Assembly (NCBI GenBank): GCA_947425005.1
Contig: CANDYP010000001.1
Span: 1-59,567 of the forward strand
Source of the DNA: Rickettsiales bacterium
GTDB taxonomy: Bacteria; Pseudomonadota; Alphaproteobacteria; Rickettsiales; UBA1997
Length of the DNA stretch: 59,567 bases
Direction: 5' to 3'
The translations under genes and the position numbers were made by a program. Within the stretch, counting starts at the first letter, position 1, and every line of letters begins with the position of its first letter. This document shows positions 40,958 through 50,169 of the stretch, piece after piece. The notes under the pieces were generated by a model. It saw only the letters and a program-made list of their open reading frames with translations, had not been told where the DNA came from and ran no database searches.

Positions 40958-41962
40958 ATGAGCAGAGTTGCACTGACTGCGGGCAAAATTGGATCAACCG
41001 TATTTTCAAACATTAAGTTATTTTCCACTCTGCAAGCAAAGGTTCCAAGTGAATTGACTGCGGGGATCAGTGACGGTTTTAGAGGTGTCGATCCTAAGTC
41101 AGTGAAGATGAATATTGATCAAGGTGCGATTGCTAGGAGTGCTACTAAAACTGTGAAATGGTTAAAAGACAAAGAGCAAGGTGGTTGCGAGGAGTCGAGC
41201 TTTTTACTGAAGGCGATGCGTGATTATCAAGATCCGCAAAATCTGGCGCTACATTTACAGGGTGCGCCCAAAGAAGAGAGTGCTGCTGAACATCTAGCTC
41301 ACGTGCTAGCTTTTATAATTGGCGGCGAAAGGGAGATTACTAGCAGGGGTCGGATTGATGAAAAGGGCGGCAAGATCGCTAATGTTCCACCTCACAGTGA
41401 TGGAGCCAAACACTCTGTTGAAATAACATTAACGATATTAAGCGGCATTGTGTCTGACGGCAGTGTGCGCACTTACACTTTAGATATTAATCGTGTGTAC
41501 GAAAGGATGTCGGAGCAATCACGAGAAATTTTAGCAGAGCCGATATTCAGATACGCGCCGGACATAAGTCCAATGGATTTCAACGAAAGATCATCATGCA
41601 AATTGCCGATACTTTACGAGGACGGGGACGGTTTGTTGAAGGTTAATTTTACTTACGATGGCAGACCGGTGCTGTTTTGTAATTACGAAAAAAGCAAGTT
41701 TTCAGAAGATGAGGTAGAGCAAGCCGTAGAAGAGATGCAGCGGATTGTTGGTGACATGTATAAGTCAAACGAAGTCACGCCATTTTTTATAAAAGCAGGA
41801 GATTTTTTACTGATTAAGAACAGGCAAGTTTTGCACGGTAGAGATGGTAGTTCTGAAGAAGATCGTATTTTAGTTTTCGGCTCTTACGGCCCCAGCACAA
41901 AACCCTGCAGCGGCGAGTCATCATCATTGATCGGTAACGATCCAAAAACAGCCGGTCTTTGA
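40958..41962 (+). CDS. Fe(II)/2-oxoglutarate-dependent dioxygenase (TauD/TfdA family)
   Basis: A 334-aa oxygenase of the TauD/TfdA-clavaminate synthase fold. The facial triad is visible: His-x-Asp in NVPPHSDGAKHS and the distal His in LLIKNRQVLHGRDG, with Arg after it for 2-oxoglutarate. Substrate cannot be read. Amino-acid hydroxylases of antibiotic pathways share the fold, but no biosynthetic genes are nearby. It lies alone after rnc and before convergent tRNA-Arg. Probably accessory. Confidence 0.78.
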   Translation: MSRVALTAGKIGSTVFSNIKLFSTLQAKVPSELTAGISDGFRGVDPKSVKMNIDQGAIARSATKTVKWLKDKEQGGCEESSFLLKAMRDYQDPQNLALHLQGAPKEESAAEHLAHVLAFIIGGEREITSRGRIDEKGGKIANVPPHSDGAKHSVEITLTILSGIVSDGSVRTYTLDINRVYERMSEQSREILAEPIFRYAPDISPMDFNERSSCKLPILYEDGDGLLKVNFTYDGRPVLFCNYEKSKFSEDEVEQAVEEMQRIVGDMYKSNEVTPFFIKAGDFLLIKNRQVLHGRDGSSEEDRILVFGSYGPSTKPCSGESSSLIGNDPKTAGL

Positions 41963-42021
41963 ATCGCGTTTTTAGTCGTAGCATAAGTGGATAAATCGCG
42001 CTGTAGCGCAGCGCAAGCGGA

Positions 42022-42098
42022 TGGTGCACCCGAGAGGATTCGAACCTCTAACCTTCTGATCCGTAGTCAGATACTCTATCCAGTTGAGCTACGGGTGC
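42022..42098 (-). tRNA. tRNA-Arg (ACG)
   Basis: A full 77-nt cloverleaf: acceptor GCACCCG / CGGGTGC, D arm GCTC/GAGT, anticodon stem TCTGA with loop CTACGGA (anticodon ACG), T arm AGAGG-TTCGAAT-CCTCT, discriminator A and encoded CCA (42024-42022). Confidence 0.97.
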
Positions 42099-42128
42099 AT
42101 ATTGTGTCACGGCATGTCGCTTTTCTCA

Positions 42129-42167
42129 CTTCGTTCGAAGACGACACGCCGCCGGGGCGAGCGGCGT
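42129..42167. other. Short inverted repeats between recA and tRNA-Arg
   Basis: CTTCGTTCGAAG (42129-42140) and ACGCCGC-cggggcga-GCGGCGT (42146-42167, 7-bp perfect stem) lie 3' of recA. No T-run follows, so if this ends recA transcription it would be Rho-assisted. Confidence 0.5.
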
Positions 42168-42193
42168 AGCCTTCGCCCGTTATTCCTTCTTTC

Positions 42194-43246
42194 TTAAGAC
42201 GCGTCAGATTTGCGTTTCTTTTCAGAAGCCTCTGCAGCTTTTTTCTCTACTTTTTTTGCTTTACCGACGCCGAGTTTTTCACGAATTAGACCTTCTAATT
42301 CTTCAGCGACTTTAGGATTTTCTTTCAAATAAGTTTTAGTGTTTTCTTTTCCTTGTCCAATTTTAGCGCCTTTGTAAGCGTACCAAGAGCCGGATTTTTC
42401 TAGGATGTCATGCTTTACAGCAAGTTCGATAACTTCGCCGATACGCGAAATTCCTTCGCCGTAAATAATTTCAAAATCTGCAGTCTTGAAAGGTGGGGCA
42501 ACTTTATTTTTTACAACTTTAACGCGGGTTTCATTTCCTAAAACTTCTTCTTGATCTTTGATGGCGGTGCCGCGGCGGATGTCTAATCGAACTGAAGCGT
42601 AGAACTTCAAAGAGTTGCCACCAGAAGTGGTTTCAGGAGAGCCAAACATCACACCAATTTTCATTCTGATTTGATTGATGAAGATGATGGTTGAGTTGCT
42701 TTTGGAAACCGTTGAGGTGAGCTTTCTTAAGGCCTTGCTCATCAAGCGCGCTTGTAGGCCCATTTGATTGTCTCCCATGCCGCCTTCCAATTCAACTTGC
42801 GGCACTAAGGCTGCAACTGAATCGATCACGACTAAATCAACTGCGCCGGAGCGAACTAAGGTGTCGGTGATTTCAAGTGCTGCTTCACCGTTGTCGGGTT
42901 GCGAAATGATTAGCTCTTCTAAATTAATGCCAAGATTTTTGGCGTAAGCTGGATCGAAAGCGTGCTCAGCGTCAACGAAGGCGCAAGATAGGCCGGCTCT
43001 TTGAGCTTCAGCGATTGCGTGCAAAGTTAAGGTAGTTTTGCCGGAAGATTCTGGTCCATAGATTTCGATGATGCGGCCGCGCGGATATCCGCCAACGCCC
43101 AGAGCCACGTCCAAAGCCAATGAGCCGCTTGGAATAACTTCAATATCCAAAACTGGCTTTGAGCCAAATTTCATTGCTGAGCCTTTACCGAACTGTTTGT
43201 CGATTTGGGCAAATGCTGCTTCTAATGCTTTTTTACGGTCGTCCAT
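42194..43246 (-). CDS. recA: Recombinase RecA
   Basis: ATP-dependent strand exchange and SOS co-protease. The 350-aa protein has the P-loop EIYGPESSGKTTLTLHAI, FVDAEHAFDPAYAKNLG, VIDSVAALVPQVELEGGMGD (Walker B), QMGLQARLMSKALRKL, and the signature NQIRMKIGVMFGSPETTSGGNSLKFYAS. The C-terminus is Lys/Glu-rich. The start has a clear AGGAG 5 nt upstream, rare in this window. I see neither GTTCn7GTTC nor CTGTn8ACAG boxes in the 50-bp leader after sucD, which instead contains a palindromic repeat. Confidence 0.98.
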   Translation of the reverse strand: MDDRKKALEAAFAQIDKQFGKGSAMKFGSKPVLDIEVIPSGSLALDVALGVGGYPRGRIIEIYGPESSGKTTLTLHAIAEAQRAGLSCAFVDAEHAFDPAYAKNLGINLEELIISQPDNGEAALEITDTLVRSGAVDLVVIDSVAALVPQVELEGGMGDNQMGLQARLMSKALRKLTSTVSKSNSTIIFINQIRMKIGVMFGSPETTSGGNSLKFYASVRLDIRRGTAIKDQEEVLGNETRVKVVKNKVAPPFKTADFEIIYGEGISRIGEVIELAVKHDILEKSGSWYAYKGAKIGQGKENTKTYLKENPKVAEELEGLIREKLGVGKAKKVEKKAAEASEKKRKSDAS

Positions 43247-43265
43247 ATTTTCTCCTTTGGTTGTG

Positions 43266-43292
43266 GTGTTGACCCCGCCATACGACGGGGCG
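43266..43292. repeat. CCCCGTC-type palindrome between sucD and recA
   Basis: On the minus strand ACCGCCCCGTCGTATGGCGG then GGTCAACA; it shares the core CGTCxTAyGGCGGGGT with the priA insert (one indel) and the palindrome before bcp. It lies between the sucD stop and the recA ribosome binding site, so it would sit in the recA leader RNA. Confidence 0.7.
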
Positions 43293-43296
43293 GTAA

Positions 43297-44181
43297 TTAT
43301 TTTTTTAACAATTTTAACATGGTTTCGCCAAGGGCGGCAGGGCTGTCTGATACCACAACTCCAGCTGATTTCATCGCTTCAATTTTTGCTTCAGCCCCAC
43401 CTTTGCCACCAGAAATGATGGCGCCAGCATGGCCCATTCTTCTGCCTTCAGGCGCGGTACGACCGGCGATGAAGCCGACGCATGGCTTGCTGCGACCTTT
43501 TTTAGCTTCAGCTTTTAGGAAGGCTGCGGCCTCTTCTTCGTCAGATCCGCCAATCTCGCCAATCATGATCATGGCTTGAGTTTCAGGGTCAGACAGGAAC
43601 ATGTCTAAACAATCGATAAAGTTAGTGCCATTGACGGGATCGCCGCCAATGCCGATACAGGTAGTTTGGCCCAAGCCGGCTTTGGTGGTTTGGTGCACTG
43701 CTTCGTAGGTTAAAGTGCCGGAGCGTGAAACGATTCCGATTGAACCTTTTTTGTGAATGTGTCCGGGCATGATGCCGATTTTACATTCTTCCGGAGTGAT
43801 AACGCCGGGGCAGTTTGGCCCGATCAATCTTGATTTTGAACCGCTCAAAGCTTTTTTAACTTTCACCATGTCAAGCACTGGAATGCCTTCAGTGATGCAA
43901 ATGATTAATTCGATTTCGGCATCAATAGCCTCTAGAATGGCGTCAGCAGCGAATGGAGGTGGAACGTAAATTACTGAGGCATTGGCGTCAGTTTTTTTAC
44001 GAGCGTCGTAAACCGTGTCGAAAACTGGCAGGTTTAAATGTAGCGTGCCGCCTTTTCCGGGAGTGACGCCGCCCACCATTTTGGTGCCGTAAGCAACTGC
44101 TTGCTCAGAGTGAAAAGTGCCTTGAGATCCGGTAAATCCTTGGCAGATAACTTTGGTATTTTTGTTGATTAGAACTGACAT
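43297..44181 (-). CDS. sucD: Succinyl-CoA synthetase alpha subunit
   Basis: With SucC, converts succinyl-CoA to succinate while making ATP or GTP. The 294-aa protein starts MSVLINKNTKVICQGFTGSQGTFHSEQAVAYGT and has the CoA-binding fold, VIYVPPPFAADAILEA, ITEGIPVLDM, LIGPNCPGVI, and the phosphohistidine site GRMGHAGAIISGGKGGA (His). It follows sucC by 17 bp, a standard operon order. recA lies downstream 50 bp away. Confidence 0.97.
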   Translation of the reverse strand: MSVLINKNTKVICQGFTGSQGTFHSEQAVAYGTKMVGGVTPGKGGTLHLNLPVFDTVYDARKKTDANASVIYVPPPFAADAILEAIDAEIELIICITEGIPVLDMVKVKKALSGSKSRLIGPNCPGVITPEECKIGIMPGHIHKKGSIGIVSRSGTLTYEAVHQTTKAGLGQTTCIGIGGDPVNGTNFIDCLDMFLSDPETQAMIMIGEIGGSDEEEAAAFLKAEAKKGRSKPCVGFIAGRTAPEGRRMGHAGAIISGGKGGAEAKIEAMKSAGVVVSDSPAALGETMLKLLKK

Positions 44182-44198
44182 TGATCGATTGATTTAGA

Positions 44199-45368
<1,170 letters not shown>

Positions 45369-45530
45369 GTCTAATTTTGATTTTGTTTTGATCTGAAGTG
45401 TCTTCAAACTTGCCCGTCAGCTCGCTCGTGAAGCGGTTTGGGTACCAAATCTTTTAAAGAGAAGAGGGGCGCACAATAAATTTCCTTTTTAACTTGGCAA
45501 TAAAATTTTCCGCCACTTTCGTTGCAGCTC

Positions 45531-46277
45531 ATGAGAAAATCTGTACTAATCACCAGGCCCAAAGATCAAGCGCAAGAAATCGTGCAGCATCTTGAAAATC
45601 AAGGGTTTGAGGTATTTATCGAGCCGACGTTTTCGGTGCAAAAAATTAGCTTAGCAAAGATCGATGCATTACAAAATCTCTCTCAAAAAAAAATCCAAGC
45701 ACTCATCTTAACCAGCGGAAATGCGGCAGATATTGCATTCGACGCCGCTGAAATTTTAGGCCTCAGCAAGGAAGTCAAAGTTTTTGCCGTTGGCAAAAAA
45801 ACTGCCAGAAAGTTTTTGGACGCAGGCTACGAGAACGTAATTTATTCGGAGCAAAATTCGGCAGCGGATTTGCTGAAAATAATCTCGTCAGATCAAGAAA
45901 TTCTGAGCCAAAAAAATCAGGAAATTCTTTTATATTTTTGTGGTGAATTAGTTACTGTTGATTTTAAGGCAAAGCTTGAAAAATCGGGCATTGCAGCTGA
46001 ACAAATCCTTTCTTACAAAATTTTTGAAGAGCAAAATTTCTCAGAAAATTTTTTAGAAAAAGTTAAAAATTTTCAATTCGATTTCGTACTACTTTATTCC
46101 AAAAACAGCGCTAAACATTTTTGTGAATTATCCACAAAACACAATCTGCTTGAATATTTCCAGAGCTCGCGAATATTGTGTTTGAGCGAAAAAATCCTTT
46201 CTTACTTGCGCAATTTCGGGTTCAAAAATTCTGCGACCTTCGACGAAATTCCGATTCTAAAAAAATTTTATGACTGA
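45531..46277 (+). CDS. hemD: Uroporphyrinogen-III synthase
   Basis: Closes hydroxymethylbilane to uroporphyrinogen III with ring D inversion. The 248-aa protein begins MRKSVLITRPKDQAQE, and has ALILTSGNAADIAF, KVFAVGKKTARKFLDAGYENV, and VLLYSKNSAKHF. Sequence is divergent, as usual for HemD. The ATG at 45531 is preferred over the TTG 9 bp upstream. It overlaps the mitofilin-like gene by 8 bp. This is the classic alphaproteobacterial hemD - mitofilin - hemY cluster. Confidence 0.88.
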   Translation: MRKSVLITRPKDQAQEIVQHLENQGFEVFIEPTFSVQKISLAKIDALQNLSQKKIQALILTSGNAADIAFDAAEILGLSKEVKVFAVGKKTARKFLDAGYENVIYSEQNSAADLLKIISSDQEILSQKNQEILLYFCGELVTVDFKAKLEKSGIAAEQILSYKIFEEQNFSENFLEKVKNFQFDFVLLYSKNSAKHFCELSTKHNLLEYFQSSRILCLSEKILSYLRNFGFKNSATFDEIPILKKFYD

Positions 46278-47184
46278 AGAAAAAACTGAACAGGCCTTGG
46301 AAAATGGCGTCGCAATGCCACAAAAGAAGAAAAAATTTTCTCTGAGCCGAATCGTAATTTTGTTTGTGATTATCTTGTCGGGCTATCTGGGCCTCAGATA
46401 TTTCGAAATCAAACAGGCCAGAAAATTGAATGCCAAAGCAGAAGTTGGTAAATTTGATAATGTCGAAAGTGAAATTTTTGATCTGTCGGAAGAGTATAAA
46501 AATCAGTTAAATTCTGATGCGCACGGCCTGTCCGATATCCCGCTCAATGAAGTGCAAGAAAAAGGTGCAGAATTTGTTTACAAAATGCTGCTAAAAAATC
46601 AGACGCAGATCAATGATTTAAAAAGCCAAACTGAGTCCCTTAAAGCCGAATTCACAAAATACAAAAATCAGGAAAAGCTCGGTAAGATCATTTTTGCCTA
46701 CATTGATTTTAGGCAAAAGCTTCTTGCGGGCGCGCCCTTTGAGGATGCCTTAAAAAACTTCGAAATGTTGGCAGTTTTTGATCAACATCTGCAGGATAAA
46801 ATTTCAAAATTAAGGGTGTCGCTGAAGAATTTTGCTAACGAAGAAAATCTCAGCAAAGATTTTGCTGACTTGATTCCAGAGCTTATCACGACAAAAAATA
46901 CTGGCGCAGAAAATGGGATGATTTCCAAGATTCGCCGCAATATTTCCAAAATGGTAGTGATCCGCAGAATTGACGGAAAAAACCCCAATGATGTTGACGG
47001 AATAGTCAGTAGAACTGAAAAATTATTGCACGATGAAAACTATCAAGAAGCCTTTGATTGCCTTCTTGCGCTCGATCAATCCTACCACGAAATTTTAGTG
47101 AATTTTTTAAGTGAATTAAGCGCGGCGGTGGAAGTAAAAAAAATCGACTCCGACATTTTATCCTACCTAAAAACATTAAGTTAA
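46270..47184 (+). CDS. Mitofilin/Mic60-like inner membrane protein
   Basis: A 304-aa single-pass membrane protein. After a basic N-terminus (MPQKKKKFSLSRI) is one transmembrane helix (IVILFVIILSGYLGLRYF), then coiled-coil segments (NQTQINDLKSQTESLKAEFTKYKNQ), and C-terminal region IRRNISKMVVIRRIDGKNPNDVDGIVSRTEKLL with the conserved mitofilin-like signature. Alphaproteobacterial homologues between hemD and hemY are the relatives of mitochondrial Mic60, which shapes inner membranes. The assignment rests on context as well as sequence. Confidence 0.78.
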   Translation: MTEEKTEQALENGVAMPQKKKKFSLSRIVILFVIILSGYLGLRYFEIKQARKLNAKAEVGKFDNVESEIFDLSEEYKNQLNSDAHGLSDIPLNEVQEKGAEFVYKMLLKNQTQINDLKSQTESLKAEFTKYKNQEKLGKIIFAYIDFRQKLLAGAPFEDALKNFEMLAVFDQHLQDKISKLRVSLKNFANEENLSKDFADLIPELITTKNTGAENGMISKIRRNISKMVVIRRIDGKNPNDVDGIVSRTEKLLHDENYQEAFDCLLALDQSYHEILVNFLSELSAAVEVKKIDSDILSYLKTLS

Positions 47185-47185
47185 T

Positions 47186-48496
47186 ATGTTCGCAGTTCTG
47201 TGGTTTTTATTTATCGCGTCAGCAATCGCCGGATCAGTGGTTTGGCTGCTTGATCACGATGGTTCAATCGTTATTTCTTGGCTTGGATACGAAGCCAGAA
47301 CTGACATTCTAACGGCGATTTTGCTGACGATATTTTTCGTCCTCGTCACCTTCGTAATCTCTTACGCAATCGCCAGAATTCTGGCTTTTCGATTCCCCGC
47401 TTTTTTCAAAATATTTTTCAAAAAAACTTACATCCAGCGTCTGGAAAAGTTGGTGCACAGGCACTGGCAAGGCATGGACGTGGTCACGCAATTGCTGATG
47501 GCGATTGAGGTTCAAGACGTTAAATCCTCAGAAAATTTACAAAAAAAATTAGGCAAACTGATTAAAAACCCGCAATTAAATAATTTTTTCTTAGGCAGAA
47601 TTGCCCTCGAGAATAAAGATTTTTCTAAGGCCGCGGACTGTTTTGTAAAACTTGGTGAAGATAAACACGCTAAAATTTTAGTGCTGAAATCGAAGTTCAA
47701 ATTGGCGTTAGAAAAAGATGACGAAGTAACAGCGATCGCTTACGCTAAACAAATTCTGTCGGCTCGCAAAGACAATGTTGACGTGGCTCGATCACTATTT
47801 TCTTTGTACAAAAAAAGAGGCATGTGGCAAGAGGCCAAAGGCCTGATTGCCGAATATGGTTCTGCCAAATTTGAAGATGAATTACAAAAGCGTGACATTG
47901 CCGTAATCAACGCTGCGCTTGCTTTCGAAGCTTACCGCAAAAAGCAATTTTCTGACGCCATCAAGCACGCCAAAATTTCTCTCAAAGCAGAAAGCGACTT
48001 TTTGCCAGCAATCGAAATACTGCTTAAATCCTGGATCAAACGCGGTTTTTCTTTTAAAGCCAGTTGGGTGATTAAAAAATTATGGCGCGAAAATCCGCAT
48101 TTGGTTTTGGCGGAAATTTTTGATTTAATTAATCGCAAAGCCTCAGTCAAAAAACGCATCAAAGCCGTTAAAAAATTGGCGAGTTTAAATAGTGAAACTC
48201 CCTTAAATAAATTGGCAATTGGTGTGGTTGCATTCAGAGCTGGCAGCTATTCCGAGGCCAAAGATTTTCTACTTCTGTCTCTAATCAAAGAAAAAACTTA
48301 CCGCGCTTACAAGCTACTTTCTCTTGCTGAAAAATTTTCTGGCGACAACGAAAAATCCAAAAAATATTCCGAAAAAGCCGAGATGCTTAACAAGGAAGGC
48401 AATTACTCCTGCAGCAATTGCGGCCATTTATCCGAAAAGTGGGCTGCAAGATGCACCTCATGCGCAAGCTATGATTCTCTAGAGTGGAGCTCGTAA
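47186..48496 (+). CDS. hemY: HemY-like TPR membrane protein
   Basis: A 436-aa inner membrane protein with two N-terminal transmembrane helices (LWFLFIASAIAGSVVWLL, ILTAILLTIFFVLVTFVISYAIARIL) of the HemY_N family. TPR-like helix pairs follow (KDFSKAADCFVKLGEDKHAKI..., SYSEAKDFLLLSLIKEKTYRAYKLLSL). The C-terminus ends in a CxxC...CxxC zinc ribbon (CSNCGHLSEKWAARCTSCASY), reminiscent of LapB. It is not an oxidase; it probably scaffolds haem or envelope enzymes. Placed after the mitofilin-like gene by 1 bp. Confidence 0.85.
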   Translation: MFAVLWFLFIASAIAGSVVWLLDHDGSIVISWLGYEARTDILTAILLTIFFVLVTFVISYAIARILAFRFPAFFKIFFKKTYIQRLEKLVHRHWQGMDVVTQLLMAIEVQDVKSSENLQKKLGKLIKNPQLNNFFLGRIALENKDFSKAADCFVKLGEDKHAKILVLKSKFKLALEKDDEVTAIAYAKQILSARKDNVDVARSLFSLYKKRGMWQEAKGLIAEYGSAKFEDELQKRDIAVINAALAFEAYRKKQFSDAIKHAKISLKAESDFLPAIEILLKSWIKRGFSFKASWVIKKLWRENPHLVLAEIFDLINRKASVKKRIKAVKKLASLNSETPLNKLAIGVVAFRAGSYSEAKDFLLLSLIKEKTYRAYKLLSLAEKFSGDNEKSKKYSEKAEMLNKEGNYSCSNCGHLSEKWAARCTSCASYDSLEWSS

Positions 48497-48512
48497 TTTA
48501 ATAATCAAAAAC

Positions 48513-49352
48513 ATGACAAATAATCTTTCTCAAATCATCGAAAACGCTTTTGAAAAAAGGGCGGAAATTAATTTAGCAACTCAGGGTGAAGTGCGCGATG
48601 CAGTCAATCAAACATTGGCTTTGCTCGATCGCGGTGAAATTAGAATCTGCGAGAAAAAGAATGATGTTTGGCAAGTCAATCAATGGATCAAAAAGGCGAT
48701 TTTATTGTCGTTTAGGTTGAGCGATAATTTCTTGAGCAAGCAGGCGGTTGAGGCTGGAAATGCTTTAAATTATTTCGACAAAGTCCCGCTAAAATTTGCA
48801 AAATGGACCGAAGAGGATTTTCGCAAAGCAGGCTTTCGCGCCGTACCTGGAGCCATTGTGCGCTACTCAGCATTTATTGCTAAAAATGTAGTTTTGTTGC
48901 CATCATTCGTGAACCTCGGAGCCTATGTGGATGAAGGCTCAATGATTGATGCTTGGGCGACGGTAGGCTCTTGTGCGCAGATCGGAAAGAATTGCCACAT
49001 CTCTGGCGGCGCTGGAATTGGCGGGGTTTTGGAGCCTTTGCAGGCCAATCCGGTAATCATTGAAGATGACTGCTTCATCGGCGCTCGCGCTGAAATTGCT
49101 GAAGGCGTAATCGTCGAAAAAGGCGCGGTAATTTCGATGGGAGTTTACATCGGCGCTTCGACAAAAATTATTGATCGCGAAACTGGTGAGATTTTTTACG
49201 GTCGAGTTCCGGCCTACTCAGTTGTGGTTCCTGGCAATATCGCCTCCACTAAAGGTGACAAAAATGTTTCACTTTACGCTGCGATAATTGTCAAAAAAGT
49301 TGACGAAAAAACCCGCTCCAAAACTTCAATCAATGAATTGTTAAGAGACTAA
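48513..49352 (+). CDS. dapD: Tetrahydrodipicolinate N-succinyltransferase
   Basis: Transfers succinyl from succinyl-CoA to tetrahydrodipicolinate in DAP/lysine synthesis. The 279-aa protein has left-handed beta-helix hexapeptides (NLGAYVDEGSMIDAWATVGSCAQIGKNCHISGGAGIGGVLEPLQANPVIIEDDCFIGARAEIAEGV), with N-terminal helices. It fits with lysC. The next gene starts 6 bp downstream. Confidence 0.96.
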   Translation: MTNNLSQIIENAFEKRAEINLATQGEVRDAVNQTLALLDRGEIRICEKKNDVWQVNQWIKKAILLSFRLSDNFLSKQAVEAGNALNYFDKVPLKFAKWTEEDFRKAGFRAVPGAIVRYSAFIAKNVVLLPSFVNLGAYVDEGSMIDAWATVGSCAQIGKNCHISGGAGIGGVLEPLQANPVIIEDDCFIGARAEIAEGVIVEKGAVISMGVYIGASTKIIDRETGEIFYGRVPAYSVVVPGNIASTKGDKNVSLYAAIIVKKVDEKTRSKTSINELLRD

Positions 49353-49358
49353 TCCAGC

Positions 49359-50033
49359 ATGTTTTTTGACGCCAAAATGCTAGTCGCGTTGGTTTTCATA
49401 ATAATCAATTTTCTGATTATTTTTGTAATCCGCACCCGCACCACCACTGTTACCATCTTGATTATCGCCCATCTGATGTTGGTGCTTTTTTTGAGTCTGT
49501 CGATCTCCAATTACAACAGTTTTAAAGAAGTTGTTTTGGCTTTGGTGGCTTACTCAATGGTGGTGTTATTTCTAATTTCTAATCACAATCAGATTTTTTC
49601 TGATGACTCGCAAAGGCCTAAAATCAAGGGATCGAGCCAATCATTTTTTGTAGTTGCGGCGGTGCTTTCTGCGGTGGCGGTAATTTTTTGTGCGCTTTTT
49701 TTAATCACAAAAAATGTGCCAAAAATTTCTCAAATGGTTTCAAACAAAAAACTCGAGAAGCAGAATGAAATCATGATGAACCCAATGATTTTGCCGTCTC
49801 ACCCTGTTCACATCGCGATCAAGAAATTTTATTTAGGCAAAAAAATTGAAGATGATGGCAGCGACTGGCTGGATAAAGCGCAGATTCAGGCCGAGATAAA
49901 TGACAGAAAACAAGCGCGCCTCAAAGATAAATTGTCCGACAATTTTTTACTCAAACGTTCTTCTGACGTAATTCTAATCATAGTGGCTATCAGCACGAGT
50001 TTGCTGCTTCTGGCCAGCAAGAACCAGTCCTGA
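49359..50033 (+). CDS. Unknown multi-pass membrane protein
   Basis: A 224-aa protein not recognised with confidence. It shows about five hydrophobic helices (7-24, 31-50, 58-75, 97-118, 203-221), and a soluble segment with DDGSDWLDKAQIQAEINDRKQARLKDKLSDNF. The first three helices weakly resemble the DUF4040/MrpB-type cation antiporter subunits, but this is only an impression. It follows dapD by 6 bp. Its last residues (SKNQS) are encoded in the left arm of a long perfect inverted repeat. Confidence 0.6.
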   Translation: MFFDAKMLVALVFIIINFLIIFVIRTRTTTVTILIIAHLMLVLFLSLSISNYNSFKEVVLALVAYSMVVLFLISNHNQIFSDDSQRPKIKGSSQSFFVVAAVLSAVAVIFCALFLITKNVPKISQMVSNKKLEKQNEIMMNPMILPSHPVHIAIKKFYLGKKIEDDGSDWLDKAQIQAEINDRKQARLKDKLSDNFLLKRSSDVILIIVAISTSLLLLASKNQS

Positions 50034-50149
50034 GTCTTTTTTAATTCCAGATTTCGCCCTATTTCGGCTTATTTTTTGGTAAAATTTTACCAAAAAAGCG
50101 CTCGAAATATGTCAAAATCTGGAATTAAAAAAGACTCAGGACTGGTTCT
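50020..50149. repeat. Perfect 35-bp inverted repeat with nested 26-bp palindrome
   Basis: AGAACCAGTCCTGAGTC... (50020-50054) is repeated as its exact complement at 50115-50149, over 35 bp. Inside is a second perfect palindrome TTTTTTGGTAAAA/TTTTACCAAAAAA (50072-50097). The left arm includes the last codons and stop of the preceding gene. The RNA would form one long hairpin, and the DNA could extrude as a cruciform. It may be a MITE or a terminator for the dapD operon; it lies 20 bp upstream of pyrD. Confidence 0.9.
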
Positions 50150-50169
50150 AAAAAAATCTTAAATAATTA

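Noticed and set aside
43247..43296. SOS (LexA) box before recA
   Set aside because: Neither the alphaproteobacterial GTTCn7GTTC nor the CTGTn8ACAG form is present; the symmetry seen belongs to the palindrome family.
46128..46136. Perfect DnaA box TTATCCACA
   Set aside because: Single site inside hemD with no cluster, no AT-rich unwinding region and no dnaA or parAB nearby; expected by chance.
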